64,000 nucleotides of DNA, taken from positions 3,534,001 through 3,598,000 of the forward strand of contig NZ_CP108086.1 in the NCBI RefSeq assembly GCF_036186745.1, given 5' to 3'. This DNA is from Microbispora hainanensis. GTDB taxonomy: Bacteria; Actinomycetota; Actinomycetes; Streptosporangiales; Streptosporangiaceae. The notes under the pieces were generated by a model that ran no database searches, was not told where the DNA came from, and was given only the letters and a program-made list of their open reading frames with translations. This document shows, piece after piece, positions 8,858 to 17,227 of the stretch. Each line of letters begins with the position of its first letter. The stretch's first letter is position 1. The position numbers and the translations under genes were made by a program.

Positions 8858-9044
8858 CGAGCGCAGCGATCATGTGCATGACGCCGTTGTAGCGGTTGTA
8901 GGTGGCCCGCAGCCGGGCTGGCGACCTCGCCGGACGCCATCGCTTGCCCCGGCGCGGCATCAGGTTCAACGGCCCGAACTCATCCAGGCAGATCACCCGC
9001 CCATCAGCGGGCGGGTGATCGTATAACTGAAGGACGCGTTGCAT
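8858..9044 (-). pseudogene. IS630-family transposase, catalytic-domain fragment
   Basis: Encodes DGRVICLDEFGPLNLMPRRG and then RYNGVMHMIAALDLA, the first catalytic-Asp strand and following strand of an IS630/Tc1-type DDE transposase. The later catalytic residues are missing because the sequence changes identity at about 8857. It is the downstream half of the gene whose N-terminal half lies at 10455-10957; an IS701-type element separates them. Confidence 0.8.
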
Positions 9045-9048
9045 CTAG
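9045..9048. repeat. Left CTAG target-site duplication
   Basis: CTAG here and at 10451-10454 flank the IS701-type element exactly. A 4-bp YTAR duplication is characteristic of the IS701 family. Confidence 0.85.
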
Positions 9049-9069
9049 TACTCCAGTGACACATTGAGA

Positions 9070-10293
9070 TCATGGGTGGGATCTGCGCTGGTAGTGGCAT
9101 CGGCGGGCGGTGGCTTGATGGCGGCGTCGCCAGTGTGACCAGTGCAGGATCTCCTCGGTGCGGCGGTGTCGGGTAAGGGTGAGGGCGGCCAGTAGGCGGC
9201 GGATCTCGGGCATGGTCAAGGGCAGATGCGCGTGGTCGTCGTCGGGCTGGGAGGCGGCCAGGGCCGCGAGGAAGGCCAGGGCGAGCATCGCCAACGTGAT
9301 GTGGCGGTGCCAGCCGTCCCAACTGCGGACCTGGTAGTGGTCCAGCCCGACCTGGCCTTTGGCGGCCTGGAAGGACTCCTCCACCGTCCATCGGATGCCG
9401 GCGATGCGCACCAGGGCGGCCAGCGGCATCGGGGTGGGTGCGTAGCAGCGGTAGAAAGCCAGTTCCCCGGTGACCGGATTGCGGCGGATCAGCAGCCACC
9501 GGTGACCGGGCCGGTGGGTGTCGATGCGGGTCCAGGCCCAGGCGTACCAGCGGTGTCCCTTGGCGCCACGCCCGGCGCTGTAGCGGTGCCAGTGCCCATC
9601 TGGGACGTGCGCGGCGATCTGGGCGGCCTTCCAGTCGAGGCCCTCGCACCGGATGCGGGCCGTGCCCGCGATCACCAGCACATACCCCACCTGCCGCGCT
9701 TCCAGCAGGGCGCGCAGGCGCGGATCTTGGCCGTAGACCTCATCGCCGGTCACCCAGGGTGCGTCGATCCCGGCGTCCAACGCGGCGGCGATCATCTGCG
9801 CGGCCAGGGCGGGTTTGTTGGCGAAGGCGATCTCGTCCGGGACGCCGGCGGAGCGGCAGCGGGACTGGTCGGCCCGCCAGGAGTGCTCGGGCAGGTACAG
9901 ACGGCGATCGATCAAGGCGCGGCCGCGCGGGGTGGCGTAGGCCAAGAACACGCCGACCTGGCTGTTTTCGATCCGGCCGGCGGTACCGGTGTACTGGCGT
10001 TGCACGCCGGCCGATCGGAGGCCCTTTTTGAGGAAGCCGGTCTCATCCACGATCAGGACACCGCCCGCGCCGAGGTGCTCGCTCACGTAGCCGCGGACGT
10101 CGTCGCGGACGGCCTCGGCGTCCCAGCGCGCGGTGCGCAGCAGGCGCTGCATGGTCTGCGGGCCGTTCAGCCCGGCGTGTTCGGCCAGGTTCCAGCAGTT
10201 CTTCCGCTCGACGCCGGACAACAGGCCCCGGACGTAGGCGTTCGCCGCGCGACGTGGCTCGATGCGGCCGAACCGGTGCGCGATCCGCGTCAT
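9070..10293 (-). CDS. IS701-family transposase
   Basis: A 407-residue DDE transposase. The catalytic residues can be placed in VLIVDETGFLKKG (first Asp, about residue 82), WVTGDEVYGQDP (second Asp, about 183) and RWTVEESFQAAKGQ (Glu, about 306). The C-terminal region is basic. The ATG at 10293 is used because the N-terminal helices (GRIEPRRAANAYVRGLLSG) begin just after it. The length fits functional members of the family, and no frameshift or stop is seen. Confidence 0.92.
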   Translation of the reverse strand: MTRIAHRFGRIEPRRAANAYVRGLLSGVERKNCWNLAEHAGLNGPQTMQRLLRTARWDAEAVRDDVRGYVSEHLGAGGVLIVDETGFLKKGLRSAGVQRQYTGTAGRIENSQVGVFLAYATPRGRALIDRRLYLPEHSWRADQSRCRSAGVPDEIAFANKPALAAQMIAAALDAGIDAPWVTGDEVYGQDPRLRALLEARQVGYVLVIAGTARIRCEGLDWKAAQIAAHVPDGHWHRYSAGRGAKGHRWYAWAWTRIDTHRPGHRWLLIRRNPVTGELAFYRCYAPTPMPLAALVRIAGIRWTVEESFQAAKGQVGLDHYQVRSWDGWHRHITLAMLALAFLAALAASQPDDDHAHLPLTMPEIRRLLAALTLTRHRRTEEILHWSHWRRRHQATARRCHYQRRSHP

Positions 10294-10436
10294 CAGAGCT
10301 CATTGAGGGTGACGATCCAGCGGTCGGGGTCTACGCTGTCGGCCACGGCCATCACGCGATCTTCAGATGTCTTCACAAACTCCGAATGATCACGTGGTGG
10401 CCGTTCCCATGCCACCTCAACCGCGAAGATCGCGAA
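10294..10436. other. Non-coding right end of the IS701 element
   Basis: About 140 bp between the transposase start and the terminal repeat. No gene seen; it presumably carries the transposase promoter. Confidence 0.5.
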
Positions 10437-10454
10437 GTGTCACTGGAGTACTAG

Positions 10455-10957
10455 GCGATGAAGTCGGGGTCGGTGGAGGCTTTCCACGTCGTGGTGGTCT
10501 GCCAGCTCACCCCGCCCGCGCGCAGGATCCGCCTCAGGTGCTCGCGGCTGATCGCCGCCGCCACCCCGCGCGTGATGAGGTGCTCGGCCAGCGTGCGCAG
10601 GCTCCAGGTGGACTGCCCGCTGATACCCCATTCGGCGGGGACCGTCGTGGCGATCAGGCAGATGTGCTTACGCACCCGCTCACTGATCGCTCGCGGATGG
10701 TCCCCGCTCCATTTTGGGTCCAGCGCCTCAAACCCCCGCTCGTTGAAAGCGTGGATGACATCACGGACGTAGCCGTCGCTGACCTGCATCAACGAGGTGA
10801 TGTCCGGGACCGATTGACCCTGGCCGGACATCATCACCACGATCGCGCGCCGCAGCTTCACCGGATCCTTCGCGGTCCTGGTGATCCGCTGCAGTCTGCG
10901 GCCTTCCTCCATCGTCAACGGCCGGACGAACACCTCCGGTCGGCGAGCCACGACCAC
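10455..10957 (-). pseudogene. IS630-family transposase, N-terminal half
   Basis: Starts at GTG 10957 or, better placed behind GGGAGG, GTG 10951. It reads through a helix-turn-helix pair (GQGQSVPDITSLMQVSDGYV) and a winged segment (GISGQSTWSLRTLAEHLI) before stopping at a TAG formed at the insertion site. The rest of the gene is at 8858-9044. Because the target CTAG already supplies an in-frame TAG, the gene may have carried a stop before the IS701 insertion. Confidence 0.82.
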
Positions 10958-11042
10958 CTCCCAACATCGCAGAGGCAGCCAGCCTGACGGGTACACCCAC
11001 CGAGATCAATTACCCGACCGAGGTTCGGTGATGGGCCACTAG

Positions 11043-11417
11043 GTGGCCATGGGCCTGATCATCGCGTTCAGCGCGATCGCCGTGGTCAACACGCTGGCGA
11101 TGTCCACCACGGACCGGTCGCGCGAGCTCGCCCTGCTGCGCCTGGTCGGCGCGACCCGGCGGCAGGTGCTGCGCATGCTCCGCCTGGAGACCCTGACCGC
11201 GCTGATCGTCTCCGTGTTCGCCGGGACCGGCATCACGCTGGTCACGCTGTCGGCCTTCGGCAGGGGCATGACCGGGTCGGCCCTGTCGTACATCCCGCCG
11301 GCCGGCTACGCACTGGTGATCGCCGCGGTGGCCGCGCTCGCCCTGGTCGCCACGAGCCTCCCCGCGCGTCTCGCTCTGCGCGCCCGCCCGGCCGAAGCCG
11401 TGGGCGCCCGCCAGTAG
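11043..11417 (+). pseudogene. C-terminal stub of an FtsX-type ABC transporter permease
   Basis: The 124 codons encode the end of a MacB/FtsX permease: a helix GLIIAFSAIAVVNTLAMSTT, the coupling segment RSRELALLRLVGATRRQVLR, two further helices and the terminal RPAEAVGARQ. All upstream helices and the periplasmic domain are missing, and the frame begins immediately beside the transposase remnant, so the gene was cut by insertion or deletion. The stop is followed 11 bp later by a second copy of CCCGCCAGTAG. Confidence 0.85.
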
Positions 11418-11466
11418 GAGGCCGTCGCGGCCCGCCAGTAGCCGGTGTGGCCCCCGGCGGGTCCGT

Positions 11467-11500
11467 GTTTCCGGCCGGTGGCACGCCACCGGCCGGAAAC
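11467..11500. terminator. Bidirectional hairpin terminator
   Basis: A perfect 16-bp stem (GTTTCCGGCCGGTGGC and its complement) with a 2-nt apex, between the convergent permease stub and phosphohexomutase gene. A+T-rich ends suit termination from both sides. Confidence 0.8.
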
Positions 11501-11516
11501 TGCGTCTTCGGACGGG

Positions 11517-13151
11517 TCACAGACCGAGGGCGAGGGAGAGGTCCTTCTTCAGGTCCTCCAGGTCCCGCGCGGCCCGCGCCCGGGCGGCTGCGACGTCGTC
11601 GCCCTCGACCGGCACGACGACCTCCAGGTAGCACTTGAGCTTGGGCTCGGTGCCGCTGGGCCGTACGACGATCCGGGCGTCGCCCGACAGGCGGTAGCGC
11701 AGCCCCTCGGTCGGCGGCAGTCCCGCCACCCCCTGGGACAGGTCCTCGGCCGACTCCACCGTACGGCCCGCCAGGTGCACGGGTGGGTGCGTACGGAGGC
11801 GCTCGATGGCCTTGGCGATCAACGAGAGGTCCTCGACCCGGACGGAGAGCTGGGTGGTCGCGTGGAGGCCATAGCGGCGGGCCTGGTCGTCCAGCAGGTC
11901 GAGCAGCGACCTGCCGTCACGCTTGGCCATGGCGGCCATCCCGGCCACGGTGAGGGCGGCGCCCACGCCGTCCTTGTCGTGGACCGGCAGCCCGGCGTCC
12001 GAGCCCACGCTGTAGCCCAGCGCCTCCTCGTAGCCGAAGACCAGCCCCGGGCCCGACTTCATGATCCACTTGAAGCCGGTCAGCGTCTCGGCGTGCCGCA
12101 CGCCGTGGGCGGCGGCGATCTTGGCGAGCAGCGACGACGACACGATCGACGTGGCGACCAGCCGGTCGCCGCCCGAGGTGTGCCGCAGCACGTGCTCGGC
12201 CAGCAGGCCGCCCACCTCGTCGCCGGTCAGCATGCGATAACCGCCGTCCGGCAGCGGCGTGCCCACGGCGCAGCGGTCCGCGTCCGGGTCGTTGGCGATC
12301 ACCAGGTCGGCGTGGGTCGCGGCGGCGAGTTCGAGCACGAGGTCCATGGCGCCCGGTTCCTCCGGGTTGGGGAACGCCACGGTGGGGAAGTCGGGGTCGG
12401 GCATCGCCTGCCGGCTCACCATGACCGGCACCTCGAAGCCCGCCACGCGGAACGCCTCGGACACGGTCGCGCCGCCGACGCCGTGCAGCGGCGTGTACGC
12501 GACCGAGATCTCGCGGGCGTCGCCGATCGGGAGCGTGGTCAGGGCCCGCAGGTAGGGCACGACGATGTCGTCGTGCCCGAGGGTCTGCCAGCCGTCGCCC
12601 AGCGGCAGTGCGTCCACCCGGCCGACCGCGTCGATGGCCTCGGAGATCTCCCGGTCGATCGGCGGCACGATCTGCGCGCCGTCGCCCCAGTAGACCTTGT
12701 AGCCGTTGTCCTGGGGAGGGTTGTGCGAGGCGGTGACCATGACGCCCGCGTCCGCGCCCAGGTGGCGTACGGCGAACGCCAGCACAGGGGTGGGCCACTT
12801 GCCGGCCATGACCGAGGCGCGCAGGCCCGCCCCGGTCAGCACGCGGGCCGTGTCGGCGGCGAACACGTCGGACTTGTGCCGCCCGTCGTAGCCGATCACC
12901 ACGTGGCGTCCCGGCCCGAGGACGCGGGCCAGGCCGGCGGCCGCCCGCATCACGGTGACCCGGTTCATCCGGTTGGGCCCGGCTCCGAGCGCGCCGCGCA
13001 GGCCCGCCGTGCCGAACTCCAGCTTCGCGCCGAAGCGGGCCTCCAGCTCGGCCCGATCGTCACGTTCCAGGATCGCGTCGAGCTCGGCCCGCGTCTCGGG
13101 GTCGGGGTCCTGGTCGCGCCACTCTTCGGCGAGCCGTACGAGATCGGACAT
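11517..13151 (-). CDS. Phosphomannomutase/phosphoglucomutase (phosphohexomutase superfamily)
   Basis: Interconverts hexose 1- and 6-phosphates through a phosphoserine enzyme; cytosolic. The 544 residues show all four family signatures: TASHNP (phosphoserine loop, about residue 139), DPDADR (Mg2+ site, about 287), the sugar-specificity loop GYEEALGYS (about 375) and RPSGTEPK (phosphate binding, about 500). EEALG-type loops suit glucose/mannose specificity, and the length matches the actinobacterial two-specificity group. It is transcribed with the purine nucleoside phosphorylase 10 bp upstream; a similar linkage (pentose-phosphate-type mutase with nucleoside phosphorylase) suggests possible use of sugar phosphates from nucleosides, which is inference. 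Confidence 0.92.
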   Translation of the reverse strand: MSDLVRLAEEWRDQDPDPETRAELDAILERDDRAELEARFGAKLEFGTAGLRGALGAGPNRMNRVTVMRAAAGLARVLGPGRHVVIGYDGRHKSDVFAADTARVLTGAGLRASVMAGKWPTPVLAFAVRHLGADAGVMVTASHNPPQDNGYKVYWGDGAQIVPPIDREISEAIDAVGRVDALPLGDGWQTLGHDDIVVPYLRALTTLPIGDAREISVAYTPLHGVGGATVSEAFRVAGFEVPVMVSRQAMPDPDFPTVAFPNPEEPGAMDLVLELAAATHADLVIANDPDADRCAVGTPLPDGGYRMLTGDEVGGLLAEHVLRHTSGGDRLVATSIVSSSLLAKIAAAHGVRHAETLTGFKWIMKSGPGLVFGYEEALGYSVGSDAGLPVHDKDGVGAALTVAGMAAMAKRDGRSLLDLLDDQARRYGLHATTQLSVRVEDLSLIAKAIERLRTHPPVHLAGRTVESAEDLSQGVAGLPPTEGLRYRLSGDARIVVRPSGTEPKLKCYLEVVVPVEGDDVAAARARAARDLEDLKKDLSLALGL

Positions 13152-13160
13152 GGATACCCC

Positions 13161-13958
13161 CTACAGCTTGTCGACGACCTGGGCGAGCAGGACGCCCATG
13201 CGGGCGGCCGTGGCCCGGCCGACCTCCAGGACCTCCTCGTGGTTGAGCGGCTCGCCCACCAGGCCCGCGCCGGGGTTGGTGACCAGGGAGATCCCGAGCA
13301 CCTCGGCCCCGGCCTCCCGGGCGGCGATCGCCTCCAGCACGGTGGACATGCCCACCAGGTCGCCGCCGAGCGTGCGCAGCATGCGGATCTCGGCGGGCGT
13401 CTCGTACGTCGGGCCGCGGAAGGCGACGTACACGCCCTCGGACAGCGTGGGGTCGACCGCGCGGGCGAGGTCGCGCAGGCGCTTGGAGTAGACCTCGGTG
13501 AGGTCGATGAACGTCGCACCCGTGATCGGGTTGCTGCCGGTGAGGTTGATGTGGTCGCTGATCAGGACCGGGTCGCCGACCTTCTGGGTCTCCGGCCGCA
13601 GCCCGCCCGCCGCGTTGGTCAGCACCACCGTGCGCACCCCGGCCGCGACGGCCGTGCGCACCCCGTGGACCACCGGCTCCACCCCGCGGCCCTCATAGAG
13701 GTGCGTACGCCCGAGGAAGATCAGGGCGTTGAGCCCGGCGGCGGTGCGCACCGCGCGGACCGTTCCGGCGTGACCGGCGACCGCGGGAGGCGAGAACCCG
13801 GGCAGTTTCGTCACCGCGAGCTCGATGACCGTCTCGCCGATCGCGTCCGCGGCCGGGACCCAGCCCGAGCCCATGACGAGGGCGACGTCGAAGGAAGGGA
13901 TGCCGGTCAGGTTCCTCAGCGTGGTCGCGGCCTCGGCCGCCAGGTCATATGGGGTCAC
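13161..13958 (-). CDS. Purine nucleoside phosphorylase
   Basis: Phosphorolyses purine (deoxy)nucleosides to base and (deoxy)ribose 1-phosphate. The roughly 265 residues match the trimeric class: VALVMGSGWVPAADAIGE at the N-terminus (phosphate loop), GRTHLYEGRG, VLTNAAGGL, the substrate-binding GPTYETPAEIRMLRTLGGDL and the catalytic-loop Asn in LVTNPGAGL. GTG 13958 (VTPYDLAAEA) is chosen by family length; a TACCCT -10-like element lies close upstream, so the message may be leaderless. ATG 13982 would add eight residues. It acts after the adenosine deaminase at 5.2 kb in purine salvage. Confidence 0.92.
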   Translation of the reverse strand: MTPYDLAAEAATTLRNLTGIPSFDVALVMGSGWVPAADAIGETVIELAVTKLPGFSPPAVAGHAGTVRAVRTAAGLNALIFLGRTHLYEGRGVEPVVHGVRTAVAAGVRTVVLTNAAGGLRPETQKVGDPVLISDHINLTGSNPITGATFIDLTEVYSKRLRDLARAVDPTLSEGVYVAFRGPTYETPAEIRMLRTLGGDLVGMSTVLEAIAAREAGAEVLGISLVTNPGAGLVGEPLNHEEVLEVGRATAARMGVLLAQVVDKL

Positions 13959-14011
13959 TTTGCTGAGGGTACAGAAGTGCATGAACCCGGCGGATAAGTG
14001 CCGGGCTCGTG

Positions 14012-14464
14012 TCAGTCGCCGAGCTTCTTGCAGGGGCGGGTGCGCAGCCACGCGACGTAGTCGTCGGGTGCGCCCGCCTTCTCGGCGGCGTCGGCCAGGA
14101 TGCCGATGTATCGCGCCGACGGCAGCCCGCCCTCGTAGGAGTCCAGCACGTACGACCAGGCGAGCACGTCGCCCTCCAGGGTCGCGACCCGGAGCCGGAG
14201 CTTGCGGTAGAGGCCGAGGTCGGTGCCCATCCACCGGTCGAGGGACGCCTCGTCCCACTCCGGCACGTCGTACAGGACGACGAATACCTGCTCGTCGGCG
14301 TCCTCGACTATCGTGGCGAGAGCGCCCTCCCAGCTGACGTCCTCGCCGCCGAAGGTGAGCCGCCAGCCCGAGAGCCAGCCCGTTCCTCGCATGGGCGAGT
14401 GGGGAGCCCACTCCGCCATCTGCTTGGGGTCCATGTTGCTGCCGTAGGCCGCATAAACAGGCAC
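14012..14464 (-). CDS. Gamma-glutamylcyclotransferase-like protein
   Basis: The 150-residue protein has the start motif VYAAYGSNMDPKQM of the GGCT fold, with YGSN binding the gamma-glutamyl group. GLPSARYIGIL and ADAAEKAGAPDDYVAWL lie toward the C-terminus. A catalytic Glu typical of the family would be in the middle; ALATIVEDADEQVFVVLYDV is the corresponding strand-loop-strand. Starts at GTG 14464. Whether it acts on glutathione-like peptides or mycothiol-related substrates cannot be told. Confidence 0.85.
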   Translation of the reverse strand: MPVYAAYGSNMDPKQMAEWAPHSPMRGTGWLSGWRLTFGGEDVSWEGALATIVEDADEQVFVVLYDVPEWDEASLDRWMGTDLGLYRKLRLRVATLEGDVLAWSYVLDSYEGGLPSARYIGILADAAEKAGAPDDYVAWLRTRPCKKLGD

Positions 14465-14593
14465 GGCTCACAAGCCTAAACCAAGATCCCGAAAGTTGGA
14501 CGGGTACGCGCGCACGGGGATGCGGCGAGAAAATCCGCGTAGTCGGCCCGTTACGCGTACCTCGCCGGGAATACGTAATCAGGATGCGGGACA

Positions 14594-15994
14594 ATGGAGC
14601 ACGTGACAAGGATCGTGATCATCGGTGGCGGCCCCGGCGGATACGAGGCGGCTCTGGTCGCCGCGCAACTGGGCGCTCAGGTCACCGTCGTGGAGGAGGA
14701 AGGCCCCGGCGGGGCGTGCGTGCTCACCGACTGCGTGCCGTCCAAGACCCTGATCGCCTCCTCCGTCCGCAAGCAGGCGCTTCTCGACGCGTCGTCGCTG
14801 GGTGTCCGATTCGACGGCGGCTCCGGCCACGAGACCGGCGGCGTCCACGTGGACATGATCGACGTGAACAAGCGCGTCAAGGAGCTCGCGCTCGCCCAGT
14901 CGAACGACATCGCCGCCCGGCTGGCCGCCGAGGGCGTCGAGGTCATCCGCGCCCGGGGCCGGCTGGTCGATCCCCAGGTGGTGCGCGCGGGGGACCGTAC
15001 GATCCGGGCCGACGTGGTCATCGTGGCGACCGGCGCCCACCCGCGCGTGCTGCCCGGGGCCGAGCCCGACGGCGAGCGCATCCTGAGCTGGCGCCAGCTG
15101 TACGACCTGGAGGAGCTGCCCGAGCACCTGATCGTGGTCGGCTCCGGCGTCACCGGCGCCGAGTTCGCCGGCGCCTACCGGTCGCTCGGGTCGGAGGTCA
15201 CGCTGGTCTCCTCGCGCGACCGGATGATGCCCAACGAGGACGCCGACGCGGCCGAGGTGCTCGAAGGGGTCTACCGGCGCCGCGGCATGAACGTCATGGG
15301 CCGTTCGCGCGCCGCCTCGGTCAAGCGCACCGAGCACGGCGTCGTCGTGACCCTGGAGGACGGCCGTACGGCCGAGGGCAGCCACTGCCTCATGACCGTA
15401 GGCATGGTGCCCAACACCTCCGGGCTCGGGCTCGAGGACAACGGCGTGCGGCTCGACCGCAACGGCTTCATCGAGGTCGACAAGGTGTCGCGGACCTCCG
15501 CGCCCGGCGTGTACGCCGCGGGAGACTGCACCGGCGTCCTGATGCTCGCCTCCGTCGCCGCCATGCAGGGCAGGATCGCGGTCTGGCACGCGCTCGGCGA
15601 GGCCGTGCAGCCGATCCGGCTGGCCACCGTCGCCGCCAACATCTTCACCGACCCGGAGATCGCCGCCGTGGGCGTGTCGCAGCGGCAGATCGAGGCGGGC
15701 GAGATCGAGGCGAACGTCGTCAAGCTGCCGCTGGCCACCAACGCCCGGGCCAAGATGCAGGGCTTCAACGACGGTTTCGTGAAGCTGTTCTGCCGCCCGA
15801 ACACCGGCATCGTGCTCGGCGGCGTGGTGGTCGCGCCCCGGGCGTCGGAGCTGATCCTGGCCGTGTCGGTGGCCGTGCAGCACCGCCTGACCGTGGACCA
15901 GCTCGCCCACACCTTCGCCGTCTATCCGTCGCTGTCGGGCTCGATCACCGAGGCGGCCCGCCGTCTCATGTCCCCGCAGACCGCCGGCATCTGA
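14594..15994 (+). CDS. NAD(P)H-dependent flavoprotein disulfide-reductase family, LpdA-type quinone reductase
   Basis: FAD-dependent oxidoreductase of 466 residues. FAD fold GGGPGGYEAAL at the N-terminus, redox-region motif GGACVLTDCVPSKT (spacing as in mycobacterial LpdA, Rv3303c, rather than the CxxxxC of lipoamide dehydrogenase with GGTCLN), NAD(P)-binding GSGVTGAEFAG at about residue 183, FAD-binding VYAAGDCTG at about 310. The C-terminal His-Glu pair of true lipoamide dehydrogenases is not evident (YPSLSGSITEAARR), supporting a quinone reductase role. Start ATG 14594; GTG 14603 is possible. Convergent with the MFS gene; 17 bp separates the stops. Confidence 0.88.
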   Translation: MEHVTRIVIIGGGPGGYEAALVAAQLGAQVTVVEEEGPGGACVLTDCVPSKTLIASSVRKQALLDASSLGVRFDGGSGHETGGVHVDMIDVNKRVKELALAQSNDIAARLAAEGVEVIRARGRLVDPQVVRAGDRTIRADVVIVATGAHPRVLPGAEPDGERILSWRQLYDLEELPEHLIVVGSGVTGAEFAGAYRSLGSEVTLVSSRDRMMPNEDADAAEVLEGVYRRRGMNVMGRSRAASVKRTEHGVVVTLEDGRTAEGSHCLMTVGMVPNTSGLGLEDNGVRLDRNGFIEVDKVSRTSAPGVYAAGDCTGVLMLASVAAMQGRIAVWHALGEAVQPIRLATVAANIFTDPEIAAVGVSQRQIEAGEIEANVVKLPLATNARAKMQGFNDGFVKLFCRPNTGIVLGGVVVAPRASELILAVSVAVQHRLTVDQLAHTFAVYPSLSGSITEAARRLMSPQTAGI

Positions 15995-16011
15995 CCTCTG
16001 TCGAGGCCGGA

Positions 16012-17181
16012 TCAGTCGGCGCATGCCGCGCCCTCGGGGACGCGGGCGGCGGCAGGGCGCGGGCGCAGCGCGCGCGCCGGCCGGATCATCGCCCCGACCA
16101 TGCACGTCACCAGGGCGAAGGCGAACGGGAAGGCGAACGTGGCCGCCAGCCAGCCGATGACGGAGGGTGCCACGAGCCCCGACATCCAGGTGATCGTGGC
16201 GACCCCCGCGACGCCCTCCGCAGGCGTACGGGCGACCTGGCCCGCCGCCGCGAACACCAGCGGGACGACGACGGCGAGACCGGCGCCGAACAACGCGAAC
16301 CCCACGATCACCGGCGCGGGCGTGCGGAACGCGACCACGATCACCCCACCGATCACGGCGGTGACCGCCCCGGCGCGTACGGTCAGGACCGGCCCGAGCC
16401 TGCGCACCACGAAGTCTCCGCCGAGCCGCACGGTGACCATGCACGCGGTGAACACGGCGTAGCCGGTCGCGGCGAGGCCCGCGCCCGCCCCCGCGACGTT
16501 CGTGAGGTAGATCGCCGCCCACTGGCCGCTGGCCCGCTCGGCGAAGGTGCCGAAGAAGCCGATCAGGCCGATCAGCAGGACGGCCCTCGGCGGCAGCGCG
16601 AATCGCTTCGGCGGCTTCTCGTCCGGCGCGGGCTCGTCGTCGAGGAGCGCGCGGCTGCCCACCACGCCCAGGACGACCAGCGCCGCCGCCATGAGGGCGA
16701 GGTGCGCCCGCGCGTCCAGGCCCGACTGCGCCGCCACGGCCCCGATGCCCGCGCCGGCCAGGTTGCCGACGCTCCACATGCCGTGCAGGCCGGACATGAC
16801 CGACCTGCCCAGCCGCCGTTCGACGAGCACGCCCTGGGCGTTCATGGCCAGGTCGGACATCCCGGCGGCGGCGCCGGACGTGAGGAACACGGGGACCAGC
16901 CACAGCGGGCCCGGCGCCAGCACGGGGAGGGCCAGGGAGGCGCACCACAGGGCGAGCAGGACCCGGGTCGTCGCCCTGGGCCCGAACCGGTAGGCCAGCC
17001 GGGCCGTCACCGGCATCGTGAGGAACGAGCCGATCGGCGGGCAGAGCAGGACGAGCCCGAGAGCGGCCGTGCCCAGGCCGAAGTGGTCCTGAAGCCAGGG
17101 CATGCGGGTGGCGATGGTGCCCGCCACCGCGCCGTGAACGGCGAAGACGAGGGCGGTGGCCCGTTGATGTCTGTCTCGCAT
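16012..17181 (-). CDS. MFS transporter
   Basis: A 389-residue protein with about twelve predicted helices and no large soluble domain. Characteristic elements are VFAVHGAVAGTIATRMPWL in helix 1, the motif A region near residue 60 (TARLAYRFGPRAT), and GMSDLAMNAQGVLVERRLGR near 110, a signature of the YbjJ/FucP-like branch. It is divergent from a ROK repressor with a palindromic site between them, so sugar or sugar-derivative transport regulated by that repressor is a reasonable inference. Confidence 0.85.
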   Translation of the reverse strand: MRDRHQRATALVFAVHGAVAGTIATRMPWLQDHFGLGTAALGLVLLCPPIGSFLTMPVTARLAYRFGPRATTRVLLALWCASLALPVLAPGPLWLVPVFLTSGAAAGMSDLAMNAQGVLVERRLGRSVMSGLHGMWSVGNLAGAGIGAVAAQSGLDARAHLALMAAALVVLGVVGSRALLDDEPAPDEKPPKRFALPPRAVLLIGLIGFFGTFAERASGQWAAIYLTNVAGAGAGLAATGYAVFTACMVTVRLGGDFVVRRLGPVLTVRAGAVTAVIGGVIVVAFRTPAPVIVGFALFGAGLAVVVPLVFAAAGQVARTPAEGVAGVATITWMSGLVAPSVIGWLAATFAFPFAFALVTCMVGAMIRPARALRPRPAAARVPEGAACAD

Positions 17182-17190
17182 ACGGCTAAA

Positions 17191-17213
17191 TTAACAGGCA
17201 GGGTTCCTGATAA
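17191..17213. promoter_or_regulatory. Operator palindrome between MFS and ROK genes
   Basis: TTAACAGG, seven bases, then CCTGATAA: an inverted repeat with one mismatch, in the 46-bp divergent promoter region. The form suits a ROK/NagC-type repressor that regulates both directions. Confidence 0.7.
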
Positions 17214-17227
17214 AAAGAGGTTTTTCC

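Larger units (their letters stand above)
9049..10450 (-). mobile_element. Intact IS701-family insertion sequence, 1,402 bp
   Basis: Perfect 14-bp terminal inverted repeats, TACTCCAGTGACAC at 9049-9062 and GTGTCACTGGAGTA at 10437-10450, flanked by CTAG duplications. One long transposase gene fills most of the element. The intact ends, intact reading frame and intact duplication suggest a recent insertion. Confidence 0.93.
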
